The notes beneath the pieces are model-generated. The model made no database searches. It was not told the DNA's origin and worked only from the letters and a program-made list of their open reading frames with translations. From Conus ventricosus (lineage: Eukaryota > Mollusca > Gastropoda > Neogastropoda > Conidae), in the NCBI GenBank assembly GCA_018398815.1, contig CM031616.1, positions 74,995,951-75,059,950 of the forward strand: a stretch of 64,000 bases of DNA, given 5' to 3'. Shown in pieces: positions 25,858 to 37,482 of this stretch (its first letter is position 1; each line of letters opens with the position of its first letter). Both the position numbers and the translations under genes were made by a program.

Positions 25858-27303
25858 CGGAGTGAGCTCTGGGGGAAAGGCCACAACCCTACCAGTCAGT
25901 ATCATAAGGGCCAGGGGCGATCACTGGGGGGATGGCCAGGGCCAGGGCAGATCACTGGGGGAAAGGCCACAACCCTACCAGTCAGTATCATAAGGGCCAG
26001 GGGAGATCACTGGGGGAAAGGCCACAACCCTACCAGTCAGTATCATAAGGGCCAGGGGAGGTCACTGGGGGAAAGGCCACAACCCTACCAGTCAGTGTCG
26101 TACGGGCCAGGGGAGATCACTGGGGAAAAGGCCACAGCCCTACCAGTCAGTATCATAGGGGCCAGGGTAGATCACTGGGGGAAAGGCCACAGCCCTACCA
26201 GTCTGTATCATAAGGGCCAGGGGAGATCACTGAGGGGAAAGGCCAGGGCCAGGGTAGATCACTGGGGGAAAGGCCACAACCCCACCAGTCAGTATCATAA
26301 AGGCCAGGGGAGATCACTGTGGGAAAGGCTACAACCCTACCAATCAGTATTATAAGGGCCAGGGGAGATCACTGGGGGAAGGCCACAACCCTACCAGTCT
26401 GTATCATAAGGGCCAGGGGAGATCACTGGGGGAAGGCCACAACCCAATCAGTCACTATCATGAGGGCCAGGGGAGATCACTGGGGGGAAAGGCGACAATC
26501 CTACCAGTCAGTGTCATAAGGGCCACGGGAGATTACTGGAGAAAATGCCACAACCCTACCAGTAAGTATCATAAGGGCCAGGGGAGATCACTGGGGGAAA
26601 GACCACAGCCCTGCCAGTCAGTACCATAAGGGCCAGGGGAGATCACTGGGGGGAAAGGCCACAGCCCTACCAGTCAGTATCATAAAGGCCAGGGATCACT
26701 GGGGGGGGGGGGGGGGGGGGGGAGGCCACAACCCTACCAGTCAGTATCACAAGGGTCAGGGCCAGGGGAGATCACTGGGGGAAAGGCCACAACCCTACCA
26801 GTCAGTATCATAAGGGCCAGGGGAGATCACTGGGGGAAAGGCCACAGCCCTACCAGTCTGTAACATAAGGGCCAGGGGAGATCACTGGGGGAAAAGGCCA
26901 CAGCCCTACCAGTCAGTATCATAAGGGCCAGGGGAGGTCACTTGGGAAAAGGCCACAGCCCTACCAGTTTAGTATCATAAGGGCCAGGGGAGGTCACTGG
27001 GGGAAAGGCCACAACCCTACTAGTCTGTATCATAAGGGCCAGGGGAGATCACTGGGGGAAAGGCCACAACCCTGCCAGTCAGTATCATAAGGGCCAGGGC
27101 AGGTCACTTGGGAAAAGGCCACAGCCCTACCAGTCAGTATCATAAGGGCCAGGGGAGGTCACTGGAGGAAAGGCCACAGCCTACCAGTCAGTATCATAAG
27201 GGCCAGGGGAGATCACTGGGGGAAAGGCTACAGCCATACCAGTCAGTATCATAAGGGCCTGGGGAGATCAATAGGGGAAAGGCCACAGCCCTACCAGTCA
27301 GTA
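25858..27303 (-). repeat. 56-bp minisatellite amplifying the BMAL1 stop-codon region
   Basis: About 26 units lie immediately downstream (minus strand) of the BMAL1 terminal exon. On the minus strand each unit reads AGTGATCTCCCCTGGCCCTT, then ATGATACTGACTGGTAGGG and TGTGGCCTTTCCCCC. The first part is a near copy of the final codons of BMAL1 and its TGA, encoding SDLPWPL-stop. The array is therefore a tandem amplification of the end of the coding sequence plus the start of the 3' UTR. If the terminal exon is transcribed through it, it forms the 3' UTR. A poly-G run at about 26700-26722 interrupts one unit. Confidence 0.92.
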
Positions 27304-27485
27304 TCATAAGGGCCAGGGGAGGTCATTGAAGTCCACGGGGCCGCCCAGTCCAGCGTCGGCCTCCAGGAGACTCATGAGGAAGGCCAAGGCGGCCTCGTCG
27401 TTGCCGTCGTTGCCCGGGTTCTGCACGCTGTCCATGGCCTGCTCCTGCAGCACGTTCTCGAACAGGGAAGGTTCCTCTGGGGACT
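27304..27485 (-). CDS. BMAL1: BMAL1 terminal coding exon (C-terminal transactivation domain)
   Basis: The minus strand carries a CTGCAG acceptor, then 2 bases completing a split codon, 59 codons and a TGA stop. The peptide ends [19 protein letters not shown] then [11 protein letters not shown], nearly identical to the vertebrate BMAL1 C-terminus. In the vertebrate protein that segment is the transactivation domain that binds CBP/p300 and cryptochrome. Drosophila CYCLE lacks this domain, so the organism is not a higher fly. Entry phase is 1, matching the exit phase of the plus-strand exon 62261-62387. The exon is GC-rich compared with its flanks, as expected for coding DNA. What is odd is its orientation: all other BMAL1 exons in this window are on the plus strand beyond the N gap. 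Identity is very secure; the exact acceptor could be two bases further in. Confidence 0.95.
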
Positions 27486-27535
27486 CTGCAGGTCATTGGT
27501 CAGCGGTTAAATAACATGTGTTTACATCTGAATAT

Positions 27536-27572
<37 letters not shown>

Positions 27573-27685
27573 GGGGGGGCAGAAGTCGTGAAAAGGGAGG
27601 AAACAAACAAGCAGGAGGTGAGGCAGAAACAGACAGAGAGAGAGGGAGGAAGGGGGAGAGAGAGAAAGTGTGTGTGAGCCTGTGT

Positions 27686-27751
<66 letters not shown>

Positions 27752-27778
27752 ACATGAACACATAGGCATACAGTTCTC

Positions 27779-27842
<64 letters not shown>

Positions 27843-28497
27843 CTTACGTGTGCATCCAAATGAAATAAGCAACTTCGACAACTGAAGAGGCGACAAGTGT
27901 TTCACAATAAATCATGACCTTCACAGCAAGATTCCAATAACTTACAACAGCAGTGATAAAATTACTGCACAGTACACAGAAAAAAGGTGAAAGAAAAGGG
28001 AAAGGACAGAACAAAAACAGACACAGAGACAAAGTCAGACAGACATACAAGAAACAACAGACACACAGAGAAACTGGGATAGCCAGAAGGAGACAAAATC
28101 AGTGAAAGAGATAAACAGAGAGATAGAGGGAGACAGACAGAGAAAGAGATATACAGAGAGAGATAAAGGGAAGAGAACTGTAATATGCCGCTTTTGGCTC
28201 ACCCGCTCTCAACCGGCCTTGGCCGGTATCGATCGGGCGAATCCAAAAGCGGCATATTACAGTTCTCTACTAAGCATGACTTCAATAACCAAAAAATAAC
28301 GACCCTACAAACATACATACTGTGTAGGATTATCCGTTTTCAATACTAATTTATTAAACTTTTCAGATTTCAGTTTTGCTTAATCCTGTGTTTTTCCTAT
28401 CGTTTTCAATAACATCATTTTCACGCAAACTTTTCAAATGAGTCTCTGTCTTTCTGGAAATAAACTACGTCTTTAATGTCTCTAAAGTCTTTAAAAC
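27486..28497 (-). other. Intron upstream of the BMAL1 terminal exon, cut by the gap
   Basis: On the minus strand this is intronic sequence leading into the terminal exon. It contains a poly-G run (27537-27571), purine-rich sequence, two long (GT)n tracts (about 27690-27750 and 27783-27838), GACAGA-rich sequence (28010-28165) and a hairpin at 28172-28268. No other exon is recognised. Confidence 0.75.
28172..28268. repeat. 97-bp near-palindrome with 26-bp perfect terminal arms
   Basis: The left arm begins AGAGAACTGTAATATGCCGC (28172-28197) and is perfectly complementary to the right arm (28243-28268). The 45-base loop contains a second perfect palindrome, ACCGGCC-TT-GGCCGGT (28212-28227), and a CCCG/CGGG pair, so the whole can fold into one long hairpin. 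It may be a miniature inverted-repeat transposon or an RNA hairpin. I see no clear target-site duplication. Confidence 0.85.
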
Positions 28498-28597
28498 NNN
28501 NNNNNNNNNNNNNNNNNNNNNNNNNNNNNNNNNNNNNNNNNNNNNNNNNNNNNNNNNNNNNNNNNNNNNNNNNNNNNNNNNNNNNNNNNNNNNNNNN
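28498..28597. other. Assembly gap of exactly 100 N
   Basis: Exactly 100 N, the conventional placeholder for a scaffold join of unknown size. BMAL1 exons on its two sides point in opposite directions. Confidence 1.
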
Positions 28598-28639
28598 CAC
28601 CTTGGAGCTGGATCTCTAACCGAGGATAGGCGATGTGTA

Positions 28640-28742
28640 AGTAATCTTAATAGTGATATTGATAATAATGATAATGATAATAATAATGATAATGATGATA
28701 CTCCTGCTATTTCTACAACTTCTTACAGCTACTGTTACTTCT

Positions 28743-28773
<31 letters not shown>

Positions 28774-28802
28774 TCCTCCTCCTCCTCCTCCTCCTCCTAC
28801 TG

Positions 28803-28851
<49 letters not shown>

Positions 28852-28875
28852 CACTGCTGCTACTTCTTCCACTGC
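28640..28875. repeat. Compound trinucleotide tract
   Basis: (GATAAT)n gives way to (CTG)n at about 28742-28770, (CTC)n to 28797, (CTA)n to about 28840 and (CCA)n. Poly-leucine frames here are artefacts. Confidence 0.96.
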
Positions 28876-28936
28876 TGCTGAAATGGTCCATGACATCCAC
28901 ACATGTATAGATAGCTTTCAGGGAAACTCTTCATTT

Positions 28937-28941
28937 GTGTG

Positions 28942-28985
<44 letters not shown>

Positions 28986-29090
28986 TGTCTTTTTATATAT
29001 ATATACACATATATACATGTGTGTATATATATATATATACACATATATACATGTGTGTGTGTGTGTGTGTGGGTGTGTCTGTCGGTCTGT
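28937..29090. repeat. GT/AT compound microsatellite
   Basis: (GT)n, then alternating TATATATA and ACATATATACATGTGTG, then (GT)n, ending about 20 bases before the next BMAL1 exon. Confidence 0.95.
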
Positions 29091-29112
29091 GAACGGTGTG
29101 GGTGGTGTGCAG

Positions 29113-29216
29113 GGCCACAGTTATCCTAGCTACCTGCCCCAGGAACTCCTAGGCACATCGGTCTACGAATACTACACCAGATGACATCCCCTGCATGGGC
29201 CAGATGCATAGAAAAG
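29113..29216 (+). CDS. BMAL1: BMAL1 PAS-B exon, N-terminal part (three apparent 1-base deletions)
   Basis: After a GTGTGCAG acceptor the exon reads ATVILA, then YLPQELLGTSVYEYY, then DDIPCMGQMHRK, ending at a GTGCCC donor. This matches the vertebrate BMAL1 stretch around AYLPQELLGTSCYEYF and its continuation, the first half of PAS-B, which contributes to the dimer with CLOCK. The three pieces are in three different frames. Each break is explained by one missing base in a two-base run (CTT to CT, CC to C, GG to G). Together they remove exactly three bases, so entry phase 2 and exit phase 1 are conserved and the exit matches exon 37779-37929. As written the exon hits a TAG stop after the first break. 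Consensus errors in a long-read assembly are more likely than a pseudogene, since neighbouring exons are intact. Upstream exons (bHLH, PAS-A, start of PAS-B) are not in the window. Confidence 0.88.
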
Positions 29217-29256
29217 GTGCCCTCTTCTCTCTTCTCCCTCTCTTTCACTTTCTCTC

Positions 29257-29296
<40 letters not shown>

Positions 29297-30100
29297 TGTG
29301 TGTGTGTGTGTGTGTGTACACTCATGTGTGTATAAGTTAAAGTATCATCTTTATTGAGAGTTAAGGAATAGACTTCACAGCTTTTTTTATACTGCCCCAT
29401 AAATAATCATAACAATTTATTAAGAACAAACAGAAAATTAATATAACCAAAGATGCTTATGACGACTAAAAGGATTAAAGTAACTAAACATTCAAAGCCT
29501 CACCATTCTGTCAAAATATTCGCACAGAAATACAGTGAACATTGCCATTAACATTGTGTAACACATTCAGATACAGGTACAACCAGAACTAAGAGAGGAG
29601 GGAGAGATAGAGATTGATTGATTGATTGATCTCTAATACGCAAGGATGAAGATTTTAGGCCAAAGCCTAGTCTTACAATCTGTCTTTGTCATGCATACAT
29701 TATTTCAACACATATCATTCATACTGACAATTCAACATAGCAACATCGTTATCTAATTCTACAATGATAGGCAAACTATATATAAAAGTGCTAATGAGAT
29801 GGGGAATGGCGAAACAGAAGGAAACTTCAAACAAACAAACAAACAAAACTACAGAAAGAGAGGTCAGAGGAGGGTGGGAAGAGAGAATGGTAGGTAATGG
29901 AGGAGAAAAGGAATGGTAGACAGAGTGGGAGTGGGGATGAGCGATTTTAACGGAGTAGGTTTTATGCTTACACGATGTATTCAAAGTATGGTTCACAGAA
30001 GACTTTGCGAATGGGTGCTAATAATTTTATCGAATAATTAACTTACTGCGACATAAAATGTTTATATAAATCGGAAATGAGATGAGGTAGGGAACAGTAA
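29217..30100 (+). other. BMAL1 intron, first part
   Basis: (GT)n at about 29262-29320, a short GATT run at about 29614-29630, and AT-rich anonymous sequence. No exon recognised. Confidence 0.6.
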
Positions 30101-30103
30101 ACG

Positions 30104-30744
30104 ATAAACAGTAAACAAGTGGAGTATGTTTTGCTCCCATAAGGAAACCTAACACAGAGCAACTTTTATTCAAGACTGGCCACCCTTTTAAACTTGAATA
30201 AAGTCAGACAAATACATAGACGAACAATCTAATAGTGGGGGAAAAACAAGCGCAGGCCAACAACTGAACTGTCAGGCAAAGATTTGGTGAGAACACCACA
30301 GTATTATGGACTGTGGTGTGTCTCTACTTGACGCCGGGAGCGCAGACACAACCAGCCGTGTCTCCCTGATGATCCCGATCCAGCGGCGAAAGGCCTCGGA
30401 GCAGGCAATACAAATATATCTGCCTTCAAAGGGGATTGCGATGGTTCCCTTATGCAGCTAGAGAAGAGTTTTCATACCTTTAACATTTTTTTTTTTTTTT
30501 TTAAATTTCATTTTCCCAGTTTCTCCATCTTCAACTCCCCTCTCCCCTCACTCAAGTCCAAATCTTTGCCAGACAGTTCAGTTGTTGGCCTGCGCTTGTT
30601 TTTCCCCCACTATTAGATTGTTCGTCTAGTGTATTTGTCTGACTTTATTCAAGTTTAAAAGGCTGTGCCAGTCTTGAATAAAAGTTGCTCTGTGTTAGGT
30701 TCCTTATGGGAGCAAAACATACCCACTTGTTTACTGTTTATATA
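30104..30744. mobile_element. Long inverted repeat (about 184-bp arms), foldback/MITE-like
   Basis: Arms 30104-30287 and 30558-30744 are reverse complements with only a few mismatches and indels. Both contain AACAGTAAACAAGTGG, CACAGAGCAACTTTTATTCA and AAAACAAGCGCAGGCCAACA. A GC-richer 270-base spacer lies between them and ends in a 17-base T run. The left outer end appears to carry a 34-base insertion, since TTTATATAAA occurs at both outer ends at different distances. It could be a non-autonomous DNA transposon or a palindromic duplication. No encoded protein is seen. Confidence 0.8.
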
Positions 30745-31035
30745 AATTGTTTCTTGAAAAGTTTTAAAGTATTCATATTTTGTAGATTCGGTGGAAGTGA
30801 GTTCCAGACATATGGTCCAGAGTAAGCTAGGCTTATTTTGTAAGATCAATGCGGGGGTAGAGAAGAAGGAATTTCGTCGAGCCAGAAAATCTGGTCGATC
30901 TTGTAAAAAGGGCATTGATATAACATGGCATAGTATCTGTCAAGATTGTAAACATAAATGATGCCTTGCTGAATTCCAGCTGCTTACTCAGGGGAAGTAT
31001 GTTCAGCGCTTTTAGTTTTTCATCTCTTGTTAGAG

Positions 31036-31056
31036 AGACACACACAGAGAAGAGAG

Positions 31057-31110
<54 letters not shown>
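31036..31110. repeat. GA microsatellite
   Basis: (GA)n with one GAGG interruption. Confidence 0.96.
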
Positions 31111-31557
31111 TTTCAACTGTGGAAGAGGCCGTCTCGAGGCATTGATTGTTGTGTAATTTTTGCATCAAATTCCTTTTCAGTGCTCATTTAAATGCTAGTT
31201 TGCAGAGACATGATTTGAAAAAAGATGGCAAATTGTTCCATGCCATTGCTTAAGACGTTATGCTTGATTTGAAGAGGTGGCTGGGGGAATTGTGGAAGGA
31301 AAGCTTGTGTGTGTGTGTGTTTAGTGTTAGCAAAGTTTTGGATCATTTCATTTAGAGCCATTCCCTTCATACAGCGTACATACATAAGCAGTGTTGAACA
31401 AGTGTTAATCTTTAAAAGGTGCCAAGTTCAATGTTTTGTCATCATTTCCTGTCAGTGTATTAACTTTCCACTGCATTATCTTAATGGCTCTTTTATGTAG
31501 ACAACTTATTTGCTTTAGATTCTATTCACTGGAACTATCTCATAAGATGGCCACATA

Positions 31558-31560
<3 letters not shown>

Positions 31561-31622
<62 letters not shown>
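31561..31622. repeat. GT microsatellite
   Basis: Uninterrupted (GT)n, about 30 repeats. Confidence 0.97.
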
Positions 31623-31626
<4 letters not shown>

Positions 31627-31635
31627 TGATGTAAT

Positions 31636-33300
31636 AACAACAAATAAACTGACGCATGTTAAGTGCAGTTTTATACACACAAGTGTATTCTGTTTGCAAG
31701 ATTCAAAGGCACAAAATATGTTTTTCTCACAGATTCAGTTTGGCTGCACACGGCTTGCCTGTTCTCGCTTTCTTGATCCTCATCCAGTAGGGGCCAGATC
31801 TGGCTTGTGTCTATAGGCTTTCCAGTTTGTCAGTCGCAGGACCCCAGGTCTTAGCTAGGTGAGGGTGGCCCAACAAGAGAGATTCCTGGATCTTTCTCCT
31901 GTTTGTTGACCGCACAACTTTAGCTAGGACATGAGCCTGCTGGTCAGTGGGTTGTCCACTCGGCCAGGTAGTAGCATGGACTCTCCTTCATGTGCTGGGC
32001 CATGTGTCATGGATGACAGGTTCCAGGGCCTCTGGAGGTTACAGAAGCTGGTTTTCAGATGAATGGCTAGGATTCCAGCTTAGCAAGTGCCACCCTCACC
32101 ATCTGAACTTTCAGGAGAGTGTGAGGTCTCAGCCGGTAAAAGTGAGAATAACTTAAATGTATCACATTAAATATTCTGTCTCCACTTCAGTTGTGAGTGC
32201 ATTTCAATAAGTGATGTGACAGTAAGAATATGCTCAATAACTGATGGGAAATAATTTTTCAAAGTGGTCAAGTACTCAGGTGGTGTACATAAGTACAAGA
32301 ACACACTGAATCCAAGCATATGTGTTTATTAGTGTGATGAGAGATATGAGTGGTAGGTGGGTCCTCTAGGGGAAGGACTTGGAATAATTTCTCGATGAGA
32401 ATTATCTTAACGTTTCACCTACACCCTCTCTCTTACTAGTGGTGAAAGGAGCAACTTTTCGGTACTAGTCATCAAAGAAATGTTTATTTTTGTTCTGGGT
32501 CTTGTTAAAATACTGAAGAGTGGCTCTGAGATAATTTCCCTTAGGCCTGTACTCTTAGAAGTACTTGTAGCTCCGAGAGACAGAATTGAAGACCGAAGTT
32601 CAAACATTCAACATTTGATTGAACAACAGAGAACTGACACAAGTTAAGTGCAGTTTCACACATCAACTTTACTTGCTTACACATAGGTAAGTATTTACAT
32701 GTCACTTCAGTAGGCTAGATTTTAGTTCTCATTGAACCACAACAATGAGGGGCCCTTCCTCACTCATACTTTACTGGCTTACACTCTGTGCAGCAGCGTC
32801 CGTTGGCATACAGTGGGCCTGTCTAAGTTACTCTGAATGCATAGTTTGATTATACATCCACTTCGCTTGAGTACACCCAGTGCAGTAGCCAAAGTGGTAC
32901 TCATAGACAGGTTCTCACTGTTTTATCATAAAGTGAGGGTAAGAGTCTGATAGGTTTGAGTCCAGGGGAGTTAGTTTTCTTAACTTATATCGGAGAGGTA
33001 GTTGCAGCCGCCTTTGCAGATTGGTTGTCTGGTGTCGCCCCGGTTTAGAGAGTAGCCATGGTGTCTGGCGTTTCCCCGGTTCTTGACGTAGCCCCAGAGT
33101 CTAGTTCAGCCACGATGTGTAGCGTGACCAGGATCCCAGTTGTGCGATAAAAAGAGAACTCGGTCTGTAGGTGAGAATCTGATGGCTGGTTTGTCGAGTG
33201 CACACATTTACCCATTTTTACTTTCAGAAGAGTGTGAGACTCAGCCAGCAAAGTTTTCTCTATGGTAGAGTTTCTACTATAACTATTAATCTCCACTTTT
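31636..33300. repeat. Diverged direct duplication inside the BMAL1 intron
   Basis: Two related segments, about 31636-32160 and 32622-33300, share blocks in the same order. The first block is AACTGACGCATGTTAAGTGC versus AACTGACACAAGTTAAGTGC. The second is AGGAGAGTGTGAGGTCTCAG versus AGAAGAGTGTGAGACTCAGC. Identity between the blocks is low, so this is an old duplication or two copies of an unknown dispersed element. Confidence 0.6.
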
Positions 33301-34855
33301 GTTTAAAGGCTGTGTTAAGCTTACAAAAGGGTGGGAGACAGTAATACAAAGCTACACAGTTTCAGTCAGACAACTCTTCCATGTTTCTTATGAATTAATT
33401 CACATTGACTTGGGCTACACTTAGTCCAAGTACACATGTGGTGTAGACTTAAAGTCATATACTACAGAACATTCCAACAATCACCAGTATTTACAAAATC
33501 AGCTTAGCGGTTTTTAACCTAGCACAGGCATACTGTCTTTTCTGATTAAAATTTGTCATTGAATTATTATCTTAACAGATAGAATTGCATACTGGCAAAA
33601 GTCAAGGTGATCACAAAGAATAGTGGCCAGATTGTTAACAAAGAATCATAACCACGGGGAGAGAGAGCTTTGGCCATATGATGGCAATCAAACTACTACA
33701 CAGAATAATCATTCATCGCTAAGCATTTGTACAAAGTTACAATGTTTATCCACACAGCATACATAAAATCAATACATAGATTTGAAAATAGAAAACATAG
33801 TTCCATCTCACTTTTCCTGGGAATGAACCAGTGAATGACTTGAGACCAAGGAGTACCAAGAGTTTACCAGGCCTTCTCTAGTCGTCCCTTTGTCTTTCAC
33901 TGTTCTGATCTACAGGCAGTCTGGAGGGGTCAGTGAAGTTGCGACTCTATGTGTCTCGTGTATGTATTCTAAACTGCCAAATCAGGTTTTTGCTCTGGTG
34001 GTGGAGTGGAGAGAGCTGCGTCATGCCTTTGTGTCAGGGGATAGAGGAGGGGGTGGGGGGGGGGGTGAAGATAGCGAGGGGGGGGGGGGGAGACGGGCCA
34101 TTGTTGCAGTGCAATGTAAACTTTTCCCTGCTGCGTAGTAAGCCAAGAGTGGGGAAGGAGGGTTGAGAGGGGGAGGGAGGAAGGCTGATAGGAATGACGC
34201 AGTCGCTAGGGGGAGGGGGGGCGGGTTGAGAGGAGGGAGTGGGCATAGATTTGAAATCTATTCTTTGGTTTGGGGTTTTAGTGGGACCGATCGGATGGGT
34301 TTGTCAAGCGTTTCGTCACAATTAGTCACCTGCTACAAAACATTAAAACACTTGACAGTATTCTTAATCTTAACAGATTTGACCAAACATCGGCATAAAA
34401 TTATCTGACACATTATAAAGCATAAATATAAACAATCCGTAGTCCCAAGATTTGTGACTGTATTCCATTTACTTTTCTTCTGGGATGGTCAGTGAAACTT
34501 GACTCAGGATCTCAAAAGTAGGAGAGGTAAACATTCCCCTCTCTGGCATACACCACTGTTGAATCTTCCCCACTGGAAAGTCACTGTGTTCAGTCCTGTG
34601 GCCTGTGGTAGGTCAGTGAATTGGGAGGGTGGCTTTAGTTCTCCTCTTAGAGGGTTAAGCTAACCAGCATGTTTTTGAAATCTCTCTGATTGACAGGTTG
34701 TCAGAGGGACGTGCCAGCTAATGGAATTTATTATGGAAAGTGAATTCGTCATCTGAAAAATGGAAATGTTGTCATCTGCAGGGGAAAAAAAGGGGGGGAG
34801 GGTGTCGTTATCGAAAAAAAAGGGGATTTAGTCATCTGAAAGGAGGCAGAGACTT
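33301..34855 (+). other. Anonymous BMAL1 intron sequence with G-rich tract
   Basis: About 1.5 kb without a recognisable exon. Positions 34040-34240 are strongly G-rich on the plus strand with several runs of at least eight G. Confidence 0.55.
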
Positions 34856-34857
34856 CT

Positions 34858-36945
34858 CAACACCTGCAGTGTATGACGCATGGCAGTGCAGACCAACCAT
34901 GACAACCAACCACCTGCAGTGTAGTGTATGACACATGGCAGTGTGGACCAACCATGACAGCCAACACCTGCAGTGCAGTGTATGACACATGGCAGTGTGG
35001 ACCAACCATGACAACCAACACCTGCAGTGTAGTGTATGACACATGGCAGTGTGGACCAACCATGACAGCCAACACCTGCAGTGTATGACACAGGGCAGTG
35101 CAGACCAACCATAACAACCAACACCTGCAGTGTAGTGTATGACACATGGCAGTGTGGACCAACCATGACAGCCAACACCTGCAGTGCAGTGTATGACACA
35201 TGGCAGTGTGGACCAACCATGACAATCAACACCTGCAGTGTAGTGTATCACACATGGCAGTGTGGACCAACCATGACAGTCAACACCTGCAGTGTATGAC
35301 ACAGGGCAGTGCGGACCAACCATGACAACCAACACCTGCAGTGCAGTGTATGACACATGGCAGTGTGGACCAACCATGACAATCAACACCTGCAGTGTAG
35401 TGTATGACACATGGCAGTGCGGACCAACCATGACAACCGACATCTGCAGTGTATGACACAGGGCAGTGCGGACCAACCATGACAACCAACACCTGCAGTG
35501 TATGACACATGGCAGTGTGGACCAACCGTGACAGTCAACACCTGCAGTGTATGACACAGGGCAGTGCGGACCAACCATGACAACCAACACCTGCAGTGTA
35601 TGACACATGGCAATGCGGACCAGCCATGACAACCAACCTCTGCAGTGTATGACACATGGCAGTGTGGACCAACCGTGACAGCCAACACCTTCAGTGTAGT
35701 GTAAACCAACCTCTGCAGTGTACGACACATGGCAGTGTGGACCAACCGTGACAGCCAACACCTTCAGTGTAGTGTATGACACAAGACAGTGCGGACCAAC
35801 CATGACAACCAACACCTGCAGTGTATGACACATGACAGTGCGGACCAACCATGACAACCAACACCTGCAGTGCAGTGTATGACACATGGCAGTGGGGACC
35901 AAGCATGACAACCAACACCTGCAGTGTATGACACAAGGCAGTGCGGACCAACCATGACAACCAACCTGCAGTGCAGTGTATGACACAAGACAGTGCGGAC
36001 CAACCATGACAACCAACACCTGCAGTGTATGACACATGACAGTGCGGACCAACCATGACAACCAACACCTGCAGTGCAGTGTATGACACATGGCAGTGGG
36101 GACCAAGCATGACAACCAACACCTGCAGTGTATGACACAAGGCAGTGCGGACCAACCATGACAACCAACCTGCAGTGCAGTGTATGACACAAGGCAGTGC
36201 GGACCAACCATGACAACCAACTCCTGCAGTGCAGTGTATAAACACAAGGCAGTGCGGACCAACCATGACAACCAACTCCTGCAGTGCAGTGTATGACACA
36301 AGGCAGTGCGGACCAAGCATGACAACCAACACCTGCAGTGTATGACACAAGGCAGTGCGGACCAACCATGACAACCAACACCTGCAGTGCAGTGTATGAC
36401 ACAAGGCAGTGCGGACCAACCATGACAACAAACTCCTGCAGTGCAGTGTATGACAAGGCAGTGCGGACCAAGCATGACAACCAACATCTGCAGTGTATGA
36501 CACATGGCAGTGCGGACCAACCATGACAACCAACACCTGCAGTGTATGACACATGGCAGTGTGGTCCAACCATGACAACCAACACCTGCAGTATATGACA
36601 CAAGGCAGTGCGGACCAAGCATGACAACCAACACCTGCAGTGCAGTGTATGACACAAGGCAGTGTGGACCAACCATGACAACCAACACCTGCAGTGTATG
36701 ACACATGGCAGTGCGGACCAACCATGACAACCAACACCTGCAGTGTATGACACATGGCAGTGTGGACCAACCATGACAACCAACACCTGCAGTGTATGAC
36801 ACAAGGCAGTGTGGACCAACCATGACAACCAACACCTGCAGTGCAGTGTATGACACATGGCAGTGTGGACCAACCATGACAACCAACACCTGCTGTGTAT
36901 GACAAAAGGCAGTGCGGACCAACCATGACAACCAACACCTGACAC
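34858..36945. repeat. 49/54-bp minisatellite (CAACACCTGCAGTGTATGAC)
   Basis: About 40 units of CCATGACAACCAACACCTGC, AGTGTATGACACATGGCAGT and GTGGACCAA. A 54-bp form has an extra CAGTG or TAGTG in the middle. Between about 35760 and 36200 a higher-order block of several units is itself duplicated. Minus-strand frames of up to about 700 codons are artefacts. Confidence 0.95.
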
Positions 36946-37441
36946 AAGGTTATGTATTCGGCCATATGCCTGACATGTGTGAGCTCACGAACTGTATTAG
37001 GGAACGTTGTGAGTGCTAGCGCCCTTTGTAGTTATGGAAGGTTGTGACTGCTAGCGCCCTTTGTAGTTACATGCCTGACATGTGTGAGTTCACGAACTGC
37101 GTTACGGAATGTTGTGACTGCTAGCGCCCTTGTTGTGGCATGCATGGCAAGAGAAATACGTGGGCCATGCACGAGCGTGACGTCACTTTCCGATAACTGG
37201 GTGAAGAAAAAGAGGGATGGTGAGGACCCCCAATACAAAAAGGTCAAAATTCTTCACAATGTTGCTGACTCAGTCCGAATTGCGTCATATCATTGTGTGG
37301 GCATGCAGCCAAACCAGACGGAGAGATGTAGGGAAAGGTGTGAGAGGAAAGGGGGTGGGGTGGAAGAGAAGATTAAGATAGGTGCCGTAAAATGATGTAA
37401 AATTGATAATGCTGAAGATTGTGCATGGGTGTGTCGGGGAA

Positions 37442-37482
<41 letters not shown>

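Noticed and set aside
28598..28640. Possible exon end right after the gap with a GTAAGT donor
   Set aside because: Only about 40 bases are available and they match no part of BMAL before the PAS-B exon.
28653..28910. Poly-leucine and poly-serine open frames
   Set aside because: Translation of the trinucleotide tract.
34832..36965. Minus-strand frame of 699 codons
   Set aside because: Repeat translation of the 49/54-bp array in an intron.
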